Source: Humidesulfovibrio mexicanus (GTDB taxonomy: Bacteria > Desulfobacterota > Desulfovibrionia > Desulfovibrionales > Desulfovibrionaceae). Taken from it: a stretch of 64,000 nucleotides of DNA. The stretch covers positions 1 through 64,000 of the forward strand of contig NZ_FZOC01000008.1 in the NCBI RefSeq assembly GCF_900188225.1, in the 5' to 3' direction. The notes below the pieces were generated by a model that was given only the letters and a program-made list of their open reading frames with translations, was not told the DNA's origin and made no database searches. Every line of letters starts with the position of its first letter. Positions within the stretch are counted from its first letter, which is position 1. Made by a program: the position numbers and the translations under genes. Positions 35,947 through 44,019 of the stretch are shown here, piece by piece.

Positions 35947-36417
35947 ATGTTCACGCTACGGATACCGGGATACGGGGAGCTGGAAATCGAGCATGTGGTC
36001 TTCGACTACAACGGCACCCTCGCCGTGGACGGCGAACTGCTGCCCGGCGTGGCCGAAGCGCTGGAGGAGCTGGCCCGGCTGGTCACGGTGCATGTCCTGA
36101 CCGCGGACACCTTCGGCCTTGCCGCGGCGCAGCTTAAGGGCGTTCCGTGCCGGCTTTCGATCCTGCCCCCGGAGACGCAGGACAAGGCCAAGTCGGCCTA
36201 TGTCCACACGCTGGGCAACGCCGTGACGGCCTGCGTCGGCAACGGCCGGAACGACAGGCTGATGCTCGCGGCGGGCCGGCTGGGGATCGCCGTCCTGGGC
36301 GGCGAGGGCGCGGCGGTGGAGACCCTGTCGGCGGCGGACATCGTGGTCACGGACATCCTGTCCGCTCTGGGGCTGTTCACCCATCCGCTGCGGCTCACGG
36401 CGACCCTGCGCTCGTGA
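35947..36417 (+). CDS. HAD-like protein, soluble P-type-ATPase-domain-like
   Basis: This 156-residue protein shows the HAD phosphatase fold, with the nucleophile Asp20 in VFDYNGTLA. The second acidic residue of the usual DxDGT is Asn22. That variant is found in proteins related to the phosphorylation domain of P-type ATPases. Later motifs are LTADTFG (Thr motif) and CVGNGRNDRLML (the GDGxND-like metal site). AGGAGGCACTCC precedes the ATG. It is the last gene of the 11-gene run and ends 15 bases before the stop of the oppositely oriented dynamin gene. Its substrate is unknown. Confidence 0.8.
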   Translation: MFTLRIPGYGELEIEHVVFDYNGTLAVDGELLPGVAEALEELARLVTVHVLTADTFGLAAAQLKGVPCRLSILPPETQDKAKSAYVHTLGNAVTACVGNGRNDRLMLAAGRLGIAVLGGEGAAVETLSAADIVVTDILSALGLFTHPLRLTATLRS

Positions 36418-36432
36418 GGCGAGGAGGTCGCA

Positions 36433-38097
36433 TCAACGGCGTCGCCGGCCAGGCCCGGTGACGCTGGGATGACCGGCGAGCAGCATCAGGCCCCGCATGT
36501 GCGCGCGATCCTCCTCTTGGCTGACCAGCGCGCTGCGCACGCCGTCGACCTTGAGCGCGTAGCGCCGCATGTCCGCCGCGAGCCGGTCCAGGCTCCCGGC
36601 TTGGCCGAGCAGCAGACGGTGGGCGGCCTCGTGGTGGTCTTCTAAACGGCGGAGCACAAGCTGGAAGTGGGGCATGCAGACATCCGGGACGAAGCGGTCG
36701 TCCGTCTTAATCATGGCCAGAAGCTCCTCCACGGCGGCCCGCTCCGCCAAGGCCTGGACGCGGCAGACCTCGCAGGCGTCCTCCCGCGGGCGGAGCCTCT
36801 CGACGGCCTCGGAGAGGGGAGCGCCCTCCTCCGGCAGGGTGGCGGCCGTACGCAACCCCGCCGCGAGGCGCTCCAGCACCTCGGGATAGGCGAGACATGT
36901 CCCCTGCGGGCTGGCCATGGCCTGGTACACCCAGGTATGGAAGTCGCACAGGCCGCCACGCGCGGCCAGGTCGGCGCGCGCGTCCGGGTTTGACGCGATG
37001 GCGTTCTGGAACCCGCAAAGGAAGTCGAAAACCTCCCGTTCCACCCTTTGGCAGACCGCGCACGCCGCGAACCAGCCCGGCCGTTCCGGGGCAAGGGCCG
37101 CAGCGGAGCCAACGGCGGACATGGCGGCGGGCGCGTCCCCCGTCGAGGCCGTGAAGAGGCTCCGGCGCAGCTCCCGCAGCCGCCGGAGTTCAGGCGCCGC
37201 CTGCGGCGTCGCGGCGAGCAGGGACTCGATACGCGCGCACATGCGGTCGAGAAAGGCCGTCCGCCGCTCCTCAAGCATGAACCGCTCCAGATTCGCCAGG
37301 AGTGCCGGCAGGCCGCTGGCCTCCCACCCCGCCGCGTCGGACCGCGCCGTGGCCTCCAGGGCCTGCCGGGCCGAGACGGAGAATATCTGCGGCGTCGGCA
37401 AAACCTCCGCGCCGGCCAACTGGTCGCGGATGTGTGCGAGGATTTCCGCCCGCTCCGCAGCGGACACCGTGTCGTGCTTGTTCACCGCGAGGAACGCCCG
37501 GCCCGGCGTCAAGGGGCCGGCCCGCAGCAGCCGCAGCTCCTCCTCGGAAAGCGGGCTCTCGAAGCTGGTCACCAGCAGCAGGGCGTCCGCCTCCGGCAGG
37601 AAGGCTTCGGTGGTGCGCGTGTTCGCAACCACGGACGAGCCCAGGCCGGGCGTGTCGATGAGCCGGAAGCCCAGGCGGAGCGGCTCCGAGGGAAGCTGCA
37701 CCCGGGCCTCCCGCACGCCGCGCGCGTTCTCCGGGTTGCCGCACTGCGTGACGTAGGCCGGGAGTTCCTCGATATTGATGCGCAGCGGCAGCCGACCGCG
37801 GCCGTAATCGATGACAACCTGCTCGCCGCTGCCGTAGGCCATAGTGGTGATGACCGAGGTCAGCGGCACCACGCCAACCGGCAGGCGCGTCGTGCCGAGC
37901 ATGGCGTTCATCAGCGAGGTCTTGCCGCGGTTGAAGCGGCCGACCACGGCCAGATTGAAGCGGTCCTCGGCCAAGCGGGCGAAGAGTTCGCGGAACGAAG
38001 CCTCCTCCCCATCTGGCCCAGCCTGCGCAAAGGGCAGCGCCGTCCGCAGGATGGCCGCCAGCTCGAACTTGGCTCGCTCGTATTCCCGCAGGTTCAT
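36433..38097 (-). CDS. Dynamin-family GTPase-like protein
   Basis: The 554-residue protein has a GTPase domain like bacterial dynamins: P-loop GRFNRGKTS (53-61), a switch segment LTSVITTM, DTPGLGS (G3) and NKHD (G4). The C-terminal half is helical and holds cysteine pairs (CAVC near 315, CEVC near 450) with Cys/His residues further on, which suggests metal binding. Bacterial dynamins remodel or protect membranes. ATG 38097 overlaps the stop of the upstream HEAT gene. It is the last gene of the run behind riboswitch 3. Confidence 0.82.
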   Translation of the reverse strand: MNLREYERAKFELAAILRTALPFAQAGPDGEEASFRELFARLAEDRFNLAVVGRFNRGKTSLMNAMLGTTRLPVGVVPLTSVITTMAYGSGEQVVIDYGRGRLPLRINIEELPAYVTQCGNPENARGVREARVQLPSEPLRLGFRLIDTPGLGSSVVANTRTTEAFLPEADALLLVTSFESPLSEEELRLLRAGPLTPGRAFLAVNKHDTVSAAERAEILAHIRDQLAGAEVLPTPQIFSVSARQALEATARSDAAGWEASGLPALLANLERFMLEERRTAFLDRMCARIESLLAATPQAAPELRRLRELRRSLFTASTGDAPAAMSAVGSAAALAPERPGWFAACAVCQRVEREVFDFLCGFQNAIASNPDARADLAARGGLCDFHTWVYQAMASPQGTCLAYPEVLERLAAGLRTAATLPEEGAPLSEAVERLRPREDACEVCRVQALAERAAVEELLAMIKTDDRFVPDVCMPHFQLVLRRLEDHHEAAHRLLLGQAGSLDRLAADMRRYALKVDGVRSALVSQEEDRAHMRGLMLLAGHPSVTGPGRRRR

Positions 38098-38948
38098 GGC
38101 CGCGCTCGCAGCCAATCCGCCATTTCGAACTGGAGGAAGCAGGAGGCCTTGGGAAAGAGGCTGGCCAGCCTGCGCACAGCGGCCCGGCGCAATCCCTCGT
38201 CCTTGCTGTCCAGCCAGAGGCGGCTTGCACGCGCGGCGATCTCCAGGTCGCTGGAGCGTAGCAGCGGCGCGAACTGCTCCCACGCGCCCGGGGGCGGACC
38301 CAGCTCCGCAAGCAGCCGCAGCACGCCGCGCCTGCGGATGCGGCTGGTTGGCGTCTCCTCCCGGGCAGACGGCCAGGGGCGCAGGGCGGCTTCCAGCAGG
38401 GCCGGCAGGGCGATGGCCCCGGCCTTGCGCAGGGCCTCCTCGGCAAAGGTCCGGGAGATGCTGTCGCCCAGGGCGGCGATGAACACGGGGATGGCCTCGA
38501 CGCGCCGGAACTCCCCCACCGCGTCGATCGCTCCGGGCGTGGCCTTGCGGCGCAGGAGCGCCAGAAGAACTCGATAGACCTTGTCGTCGCGCCAGCGCGC
38601 CAGCAGCCGCGCCGCAGTGTTCACCACCGCCTCCTCGCCGTAGGCGTCCACGGGGTCAGGAATGGCCATCTCGCCGGTGAGGTACTCCATCAGTACGTCC
38701 TTCGCGCCAAGTGCGGCCAGGGTCTCCACGGCCCGCTGCCGGGGCTGGAACACGCCGCTGGGCCGGCCCTGCATGAGAAAGGTGCGCAGCGGGGCCACAG
38801 CGCGCTCGCCGCAGGCCGCCAGCAGTTCAGCCGCGCGCGGGCCATCGGCCAAGGAGTCCAGGTCGCGCACCAACTCCGCCACCTCGGCATCGGAGCAGCC
38901 ATGCCGCGCGCGTGTCGGTTCAGACGCCGCCATTCGTCGCCTCGCCAT
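38094..38948 (-). CDS. HEAT-repeat-like protein
   Basis: This 284-residue protein consists of helical repeats of about 30-40 residues (for example RAAELLAACGERAVAPLRTF and RKAGAIALPALLEAAL), like HEAT or PBS-lyase-type repeats. It probably acts as a protein-binding scaffold. It overlaps the MutS-like gene upstream by 29 bases and the GTPase gene downstream by 4 bases, so the three should be made together. ATG 38948 is taken; ATG 38933 is a close alternative. No catalytic motif was seen. Confidence 0.75.
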   Translation of the reverse strand: MARRRMAASEPTRARHGCSDAEVAELVRDLDSLADGPRAAELLAACGERAVAPLRTFLMQGRPSGVFQPRQRAVETLAALGAKDVLMEYLTGEMAIPDPVDAYGEEAVVNTAARLLARWRDDKVYRVLLALLRRKATPGAIDAVGEFRRVEAIPVFIAALGDSISRTFAEEALRKAGAIALPALLEAALRPWPSAREETPTSRIRRRGVLRLLAELGPPPGAWEQFAPLLRSSDLEIAARASRLWLDSKDEGLRRAAVRRLASLFPKASCFLQFEMADWLRARP

Positions 38949-40530
38949 CTGCCGCCTCGCTGCTGGTTACGGCCCCGGCCGGGGCGGTCTGCTCCGGCGT
39001 CGCGCCCGTCGCGCCGAAGACCTGCCGGTACAGATCCTCGCCAAAGCTCGTGCGCAACGGCCCGCCATCACGCAGGCGGAAGGTCCTGCTCCCGTCCGCC
39101 ATCCGTTCCGCCCGCAGGAACAGAAAATGATCCGAGTTGCGGGCGTGGAACCAGTCCGCCAGCTCGAACAGGTGGGTGACGCAGACCACCCGCGCGCCGC
39201 CGACCACCAGCGCCGTGATGATCTGCCTGCCGATCTCCGCCCCCTCCCGCTCGTTGGTGGCGGCGAAGGACTCGTTGAGCAGGATCAGGGGATGCCGGGC
39301 GATGTGGTCGACGATCCCGCTCATGCGTGAGAACTCCTCGTCCAGCTTGCCGCTGACGAGGCTGGCGTCCTCCTCGCGCCGGAAATGCGTGAACACGCCG
39401 TCGCACAGGCTCGCGGCGAAGGACTCGGCCGCAACGGGCATGCCGCACTGGAGCATCAGCTGCGCCAGACCGATGCTGCGCAGGAAGGTCGACTTGCCCC
39501 CCTGGTTCGCGCCGGTCACCACCACCAGCGCCTTGCCGCCGGCATTCACGTCGTTGCCGACGGCCGGCCGACCCATGCGCAGCGCGAGGCAGACATCGTA
39601 AAGCCCCTGGAAGGACAACTCGCGTCCGCCGACCGCGAGCGGCGCGCCCAGGCGCCAGGGGCAACCCAAGGCGGCGAGCCGCTCGCACAGGTTCAGGCAG
39701 CCGACGTGGAACGCCAGCTCGTCGTGCAGCGAGACATAGAAGCTGCAAATGTTGTCCCTGGCCTGCGCGAGAACCTTGGCGGCCTGGCTGACAGCACGGC
39801 TCTGGATCTCCTCAATGGCCTGATGCCCGGCCTCGTCGCGCGGGTGGATGGTGAAGCTGCTCGGCAGGGGCTGAATGTCCTGGAACAACGAGACAAGCCA
39901 GGCGAGCAGCCGGTGCAGCCACGTCTTGCGGTTCCCCCCCGGCGCCCTGTGCAGGACGTAGTCGCGCCCCTTGTTGCCAGGGCCGAGGCCGGCGCTCAAC
40001 AATGCTCCGTGAGGGAACTTGAGCTGCCGCAGGTGTTCCGCCGCCGCCGCGAAGAAGATGTCGTCGAGCTCCGCGTCCACCCGCTGGAAGAACGCCCGCC
40101 ACCCCGGCGCGGAGAACTTCGCGCCATGCGCCGTGGAGAAGAGCCGCAGCTTCTTCAGCAGGCCGAGGAACTCCGTCATGTGCTCCAGCGCGCTCCAGAG
40201 GGTGAGCCGCGTCGAGCCCGGCAGGTAGCCCCAGTACCGCTTCATGGACTGCGCCACCCCTTCCGCCGCCAAGGCGAGGAGTTCCCGCGCAAGTTCCGGC
40301 TGACGCAGGCAGTCCGCGAGCACGCCCTGCCGGTACAGCACGATGTCCGGCGTCGCGCCCACGCCAGCCAGGACCACCCGCTTGGCCACGGCCAGGATGT
40401 GCTCGTCGCCCTGCGCCATGGCGGCGAACAGGATGTCCAGCTGGAGGTCGCTGACCAGCGCGTCGGCCTGCCAGGGCAACTCGGCCTGGAGGTCGAAGGG
40501 CCGGTCAGGAAAGAGCAGGTGCGCGTCCAT
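38920..40530 (-). CDS. MutS-like ATPase lacking the mismatch-recognition domains
   Basis: The 536-residue protein has a MutS core/lever-like helical region followed by the MutS ATPase domain. The latter has Walker A TGANQGGKST near 339 and a Walker-B-like LILLNESFAAT. The N-terminal mismatch-binding and connector domains of full MutS (about 850 residues) are absent, so ordinary mismatch repair is unlikely. The Walker B aspartate is Asn here, as in the neighbouring paralogue. MutS-type genes are known members of fluoride regulons. It overlaps the upstream paralogue by 26 bases. Confidence 0.85.
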   Translation of the reverse strand: MDAHLLFPDRPFDLQAELPWQADALVSDLQLDILFAAMAQGDEHILAVAKRVVLAGVGATPDIVLYRQGVLADCLRQPELARELLALAAEGVAQSMKRYWGYLPGSTRLTLWSALEHMTEFLGLLKKLRLFSTAHGAKFSAPGWRAFFQRVDAELDDIFFAAAAEHLRQLKFPHGALLSAGLGPGNKGRDYVLHRAPGGNRKTWLHRLLAWLVSLFQDIQPLPSSFTIHPRDEAGHQAIEEIQSRAVSQAAKVLAQARDNICSFYVSLHDELAFHVGCLNLCERLAALGCPWRLGAPLAVGGRELSFQGLYDVCLALRMGRPAVGNDVNAGGKALVVVTGANQGGKSTFLRSIGLAQLMLQCGMPVAAESFAASLCDGVFTHFRREEDASLVSGKLDEEFSRMSGIVDHIARHPLILLNESFAATNEREGAEIGRQIITALVVGGARVVCVTHLFELADWFHARNSDHFLFLRAERMADGSRTFRLRDGGPLRTSFGEDLYRQVFGATGATPEQTAPAGAVTSSEAADGEATNGGV

Positions 40531-42052
40531 GTCCCAGGCGCTCCTTGATGCGCGTGTATGTCAGGCCGTACTTCTCCGCGATGGACACGGCGTAGGCCAG
40601 GCCGTCCGGGCGACGGCGCACGATCCGGTACGTCCGCTGCGCAGGATTGTCGGGCTCCACTGTGCTGACCATGCTCACCGCTTTCTCACCCAGCTCCGCC
40701 AGCTCCTCGATGAAGGTCACCCAGACGCAACGCACGTCGAGATTCAGCAGCGTTGCGGCGATGCGCCCGCTCAACGTGAGCGCGTCGCGGAATGTGGTGG
40801 AGGCGAATATCTCGTTGATGATGACGAGGCTGCCGGGCGTCGCGGCCTTCAGGATGGCGTGGACCCGGACGAGGTCGTCCTGCAGCTTGCCGTGCAGGGT
40901 GTCGAGGTTCTCCTCGCGCTCGAAGTGGGTGAAGATGCGGTCAAAGACACAAAGCCTGGCTTCACGGCCGGGGACGGGCATTCCCAGGCTCGCGAGGTGG
41001 TGGATCTGGCCCACGGTGCGCGCGTAGGTCGTCTTGCCGCCCTGGTTCGGGCCGGTGACCACCAGCATGCGCTCGCCGCCTTGCAGCAGGAAGTCGTTGC
41101 ACACGGGCGTGCCGCCCTCGGCCTTGAGCTTGCGGGCGAGCGCGAGGTCGAAGGTCTGGAGGCAGCGCGAGCCGTCCGGGGAGGCGGTCATGACGGGATA
41201 GCAGAAAGGGGTGTCCTCGCCGGGCACGCCGGCGACGAGGTCGCCATAGGCGAGACAGAACTGCGCCTCCCGTTCGACGTTCGCAATGCCGGCGTCCAGG
41301 AACTCCTCGTGCCCGGCGCGGAACTCGGCCGCGTCCCGGAACTCCCGCGGGTTGTTCGCCGCCACGAGGGCCAGGATGCTCGCCTCGATGTGGTTCACTT
41401 CCACGAAGTCGCTGAACGTGAACTCGTACTTGTGCTGCGGCCCGAAGGGCCTGAAGATGGCGAAGGTCGCCTCGACCTCGCGCGTGAGGTCTGGCTGGCC
41501 GGCGGCGTTGCGCACGACGATGTAGTGGCCGGTCTGGACGCAGTACCGGATGCGTTCCAGCGCCATGCGGATCCTGCGCGCATCGTCGTGCATGGCGACG
41601 AAGGCTTCGGAGGCGGCGTACCCGTTCAGGTAGGCGGTCAGCCGCGCCATTCCGGCCGAGGCGCAGCCGGCGCGGGCGAGACGCTCGGCCAGTTCCAGCA
41701 CGCCCCCGCAATAGTCCGCCACGGCGTCGAGGAACAGGCGATCCTTCTGCAGCGCGTTGGCCATCTTTCCGATGCGCTCCAGCGCCAAGCGCACGGCGTT
41801 GAAGCGCTCCGAGAACGTCCGGAACGCCGAGGATACGGCCTCGCGCTCCATGTCCCGCATCACGTCCTGACGGAACCGGATGGTTTCGATGTCGCCCAGG
41901 CTGCGGCGGAAGTATTCGTGCAGGCGGTACCGCGCCCTGCCTTTGACCAGCGCGACCTCCAGGGCGTCGAGGCCGAGGTCGTGGAAGCTCTCCGACTCGC
42001 GGGGCTCTTCCAGGGGCACTGCCTGGACATTCGGATACAGGATGCTGATCAT
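40505..42052 (-). CDS. MutS-like ATPase lacking the mismatch-recognition domains
   Basis: This 515-residue protein is a paralogue of the gene at 38920, with Walker A TGPNQGGKTT near 332, VFDRIFTHFEREENL, and Walker-B-like LVIINEIFAST. Again the mismatch-binding domain is missing and the Walker B Asp is Asn. ATG 42052 is used because the aptamer and terminator of riboswitch 3 lie just upstream; the longer frame to 42253 would run through them. It is the first gene of the run. The two paralogues, overlapping by 26 bases, may form a heterodimer as MutS proteins do. Confidence 0.87.
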   Translation of the reverse strand: MISILYPNVQAVPLEEPRESESFHDLGLDALEVALVKGRARYRLHEYFRRSLGDIETIRFRQDVMRDMEREAVSSAFRTFSERFNAVRLALERIGKMANALQKDRLFLDAVADYCGGVLELAERLARAGCASAGMARLTAYLNGYAASEAFVAMHDDARRIRMALERIRYCVQTGHYIVVRNAAGQPDLTREVEATFAIFRPFGPQHKYEFTFSDFVEVNHIEASILALVAANNPREFRDAAEFRAGHEEFLDAGIANVEREAQFCLAYGDLVAGVPGEDTPFCYPVMTASPDGSRCLQTFDLALARKLKAEGGTPVCNDFLLQGGERMLVVTGPNQGGKTTYARTVGQIHHLASLGMPVPGREARLCVFDRIFTHFEREENLDTLHGKLQDDLVRVHAILKAATPGSLVIINEIFASTTFRDALTLSGRIAATLLNLDVRCVWVTFIEELAELGEKAVSMVSTVEPDNPAQRTYRIVRRRPDGLAYAVSIAEKYGLTYTRIKERLGHGRAPALS

Positions 42053-42080
42053 GGCCGTCACCGCTTCTTTGGGAAGTGCA

Positions 42081-42117
42081 AAAACAAAAAACTCCCGCCC
42101 ATTGCCTGGACAGGAGT
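42081..42117 (-). terminator. Expression-platform terminator of riboswitch 3
   Basis: On the minus strand ACTCCTGTCC pairs with GGGCGGGAGT and is followed by TTTTTTGTTTTT. The left arm is also the 3' end of the aptamer (ACTCCTG), so fluoride binding and termination exclude each other directly. In copies 1 and 2 the terminator is separate from the aptamer. Confidence 0.88.
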
Positions 42118-42159
42118 CATCAGCTTCAGCGGAAGCGGTTAGAGGCGAACTCCTTCGCC
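42111..42159 (-). ncRNA. Fluoride riboswitch 3 (crcB motif)
   Basis: The minus strand reads GGCGAAGGAGTTCGCC, TAACCGC, then GCTGATGACTCCTG, the conserved parts of the fluoride aptamer, with GAAGG in place of GATGG. A hairpin TTCCGCTGAA is inserted before the last conserved block. It lies between a good promoter and the first MutS-like gene, so it should switch the MutS-like, HEAT and dynamin genes on with fluoride. Confidence 0.93.
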
Positions 42160-42168
42160 TTGTTGGAG

Positions 42169-42196
42169 AGTATAGCCTATGTCCGGCGGGAGTCAA
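42169..42196 (-). promoter_or_regulatory. Sigma-70 promoter of the MutS-like run
   Basis: On the minus strand TTGACT (42196-42191) and TATACT (42174-42169) are spaced by 16 bases. Each box differs from consensus at one base. Transcription would start near 42162, just before the fluoride aptamer. Confidence 0.8.
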
Positions 42197-42234
42197 TCCT
42201 GGGGGGGTCGGGACCGCGCGCTCACGGATCGCGC

Positions 42235-42255
42235 CCTTATGTAGGAAACTCAAAA
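42235..42255 (+). repeat. 21-bp inverted repeat, left copy
   Basis: Contains TTATGTAGGAAACTC and is exactly repeated in reverse orientation at 43855-43875. The pair encloses the toxin/immunity-like genes. Similarity continues outward with some mismatches (GGATCGCGCC against GATCCGCGG). Confidence 0.9.
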
Positions 42256-42329
42256 TTGTTTTGATTCAGATGGTTGCAGCAGGATACGGCGAAATTGACG
42301 CCCATGCTGCGGACGCTCTGTTCCGATCT

Positions 42330-43046
42330 TCAGTCACAGCCGTTGACCAGGATGGCGAAGCCGTTCACGCGGTCGTCCTCGCCGAAGTAGATCTCCACGT
42401 TGCGCCAGGTATCGGTGCAGAGCGAGTTGCCGACGAACTCGCCCGGCCGCCCCGGCCGCATGGACGAGTATTCGATATGCCGACGACCCACAGCCTTGTG
42501 CGGGGCGCCAAACATGGTCAGGGCCTGCTCGCGGGTCATGCCCAGGCGCAAGCCTCCGGGCGTGCGCACGGCGGTGCTCACCATGGGCGTCTCCCGGCAG
42601 CGCTTCTTCGCCTGGATGATGGCCGACCTGTCGGCATGCACATCAACAACGGACAGGCTGTCGGGGTATACGGTGAACACCACGGCCGTCTTGTCACCGG
42701 GACGGGAGGAGAGATAGCAGTAGAGCTTGCTATCGTTTTCGCCAAAGTCCGTTCGCGGGGACGGGCCGAAAAACGCCAACACGTCTTGAGCCGACTTCAG
42801 GTCCAGTTCGAAACGCTTGTCCTGATTTTCGCCCAGGCCCACCAAGGCGTAGTGGGCGTCGTCGAGCACTGCGGAATACGGCGGCTTTTCATGCCGCGGC
42901 TCGATGTATCCGTAGACCTCCTCGCCAACCAAAATACGCGAGCTGTACCGCTTGGCCAGGACGTTTCCAGGTAGTGCAAGGCAGAGGCAGAGGGCCATCA
43001 GCGCCAAAGCGCAATTACTTCGTGACACGAATCCATTCCCCCTCAT
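42330..43046 (-). CDS. Secreted protein, putative immunity partner of the Tlde1-like toxin
   Basis: The 238-residue protein begins with a cleavable signal peptide (ALALMALCLCLALPGNVLA, about 13-31) and is therefore periplasmic or exported. The mature part has an NTF-like or unknown alpha/beta look and ends with two cysteines (NSLCTD, VNGCD) that may pair. I do not recognise the family. It overlaps the end of the L,D-transpeptidase-like toxin gene by 32 bases. Immunity proteins to peptidoglycan-attacking toxins are periplasmic and are encoded next to the toxin, so immunity is the best inference. Confidence 0.65.
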   Translation of the reverse strand: MRGNGFVSRSNCALALMALCLCLALPGNVLAKRYSSRILVGEEVYGYIEPRHEKPPYSAVLDDAHYALVGLGENQDKRFELDLKSAQDVLAFFGPSPRTDFGENDSKLYCYLSSRPGDKTAVVFTVYPDSLSVVDVHADRSAIIQAKKRCRETPMVSTAVRTPGGLRLGMTREQALTMFGAPHKAVGRRHIEYSSMRPGRPGEFVGNSLCTDTWRNVEIYFGEDDRVNGFAILVNGCD

Positions 43047-43674
43047 AGTTCCTGAGCCGTTCTCTGGCCGGTTTATTCAGGATGATGCAGCCCTGGGAGG
43101 CGTTGCGATCTGGCCTGTCGCCATGAACGAGGAACGTTTTCGGCTTACGCCCCATGCCGTCCTTGCCCACGCGTTTCTCGGTCTCCTCGTCGGGCACCAA
43201 GCGGAAGACCGGGGGAGTGAGATGGTGCTCCTTACAGTACTTCGGGTCCGTGATTTCCTGCACGCGCCAGTTGCCTTCCGGGATGGGGCCGAAGTTCTCG
43301 ATGTCCTGGCTGGCGGCCTTGTTCCTGTGCTGGCCTTTGCCGCTGTAAGCATCGTCCGTCATGACCCCGCCTTCAGGATTGCGCAGGGTGTGGCTCTCGA
43401 TGCTGTAGACCAGGTGCGGCTCTCTGGGCGCTGGCGGCGGGGGAGGATACTTCGGCTTTGGCGGCGGCGTGGCCTTGCCACGCACTTCGCTGCCGCCCGA
43501 GATGCCGTCCGGACCCGCTTTCCCGAGATATTGGCCGAGTCCGTTGTAGGGCTGCTCCTCGCCGCCCCCACCAGGCTTCATGCCCACCGGCCCCAGGCTC
43601 ATGCCTGCGGCGGCGTGTTTGCCGTCGTCGCTCACCCAGGTCCAAATTCGATTGTCCGTGCTTCTTGTTTCCAT
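43015..43674 (-). CDS. Tlde1-like L,D-transpeptidase toxin (DUF2778-type)
   Basis: This protein has about 219 residues. Its C-terminal domain shows VYSIESHTLRN, GPIPEGNW and FLVHGDRPDRNASQGCII, the His/Cys catalytic pattern of Tlde1 effectors. Those are delivered by type VI secretion systems and attack peptidoglycan peptides in the periplasm. The N-terminal half has a Gly/Pro-rich linker (PPPKPKYPPPPPAPRE). No signal peptide is seen, as expected for a secreted effector. ATG 43674 follows GGGAGGTCAGAT. No secretion genes lie in the window. Confidence 0.75.
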   Translation of the reverse strand: METRSTDNRIWTWVSDDGKHAAAGMSLGPVGMKPGGGGEEQPYNGLGQYLGKAGPDGISGGSEVRGKATPPPKPKYPPPPPAPREPHLVYSIESHTLRNPEGGVMTDDAYSGKGQHRNKAASQDIENFGPIPEGNWRVQEITDPKYCKEHHLTPPVFRLVPDEETEKRVGKDGMGRKPKTFLVHGDRPDRNASQGCIILNKPARERLRNYEGEWIRVTK

Positions 43675-43854
43675 ATCTGACCTCCCAAGGTCTTTCAACG
43701 GAATATAGCACGGCTTTTATGCGCCCGACAAAAAGCACCTATTTTAGCCGCTAAAAGGACAAAAATTCCCTCTTGACAGGGGTGCGCGGAGCTCCCCGGC
43801 CACATCAAAACAAACAAGTGACCGACTTGTCGGCAACAACCTGTTTTGATTCTG

Positions 43855-43875
43855 TTTTGAGTTTCCTACATAAGG
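43855..43875 (-). repeat. 21-bp inverted repeat, right copy
   Basis: Exact reverse complement of 42235-42255. The two copies face each other 1.6 kb apart around the toxin and putative immunity genes. Confidence 0.9.
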
Positions 43876-43908
43876 CCGCGGATCGTGTTTTCCGCCTCTG
43901 TGCGCGAC

Positions 43909-43933
43909 AAAGGGGGCCGTAAGGCCCCCTTTT
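43909..43933. terminator. Bidirectional-type stem-loop
   Basis: AAAGGGGGCC pairs with GGCCCCCTTT around GTAA. It is followed by T residues on the plus strand and weakly so on the minus strand, where it follows the group-II-intron-like region. Confidence 0.7.
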
Positions 43934-44019
43934 CATTCAACGTTCAGCTCAGCCAGATCCACTGCCTTGACCTCCCTGCTTCCCTTCGTCCCGGCGCATT
44001 TCCTCGCCGCATTTGTCAT
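43933..44019 (-). pseudogene. 28-residue ORF, possible truncated intron-protein start
   Basis: The minus strand reads MTNAARKCAGTKGSREV, then KAVDLAELNVE and a stop. The beginning resembles N-termini of group II intron reverse transcriptases. It lies at the 3' end of the structured region, where such a gene would begin, and stops at once before a terminator. It may be the stub of a deleted intron-encoded protein. Confidence 0.35.

Noticed and set aside
42053-42253. N-terminal extension of the first MutS-like gene
   Set aside because: The extension would translate the fluoride aptamer and terminator; the internal ATG 42052 fits the regulatory layout.
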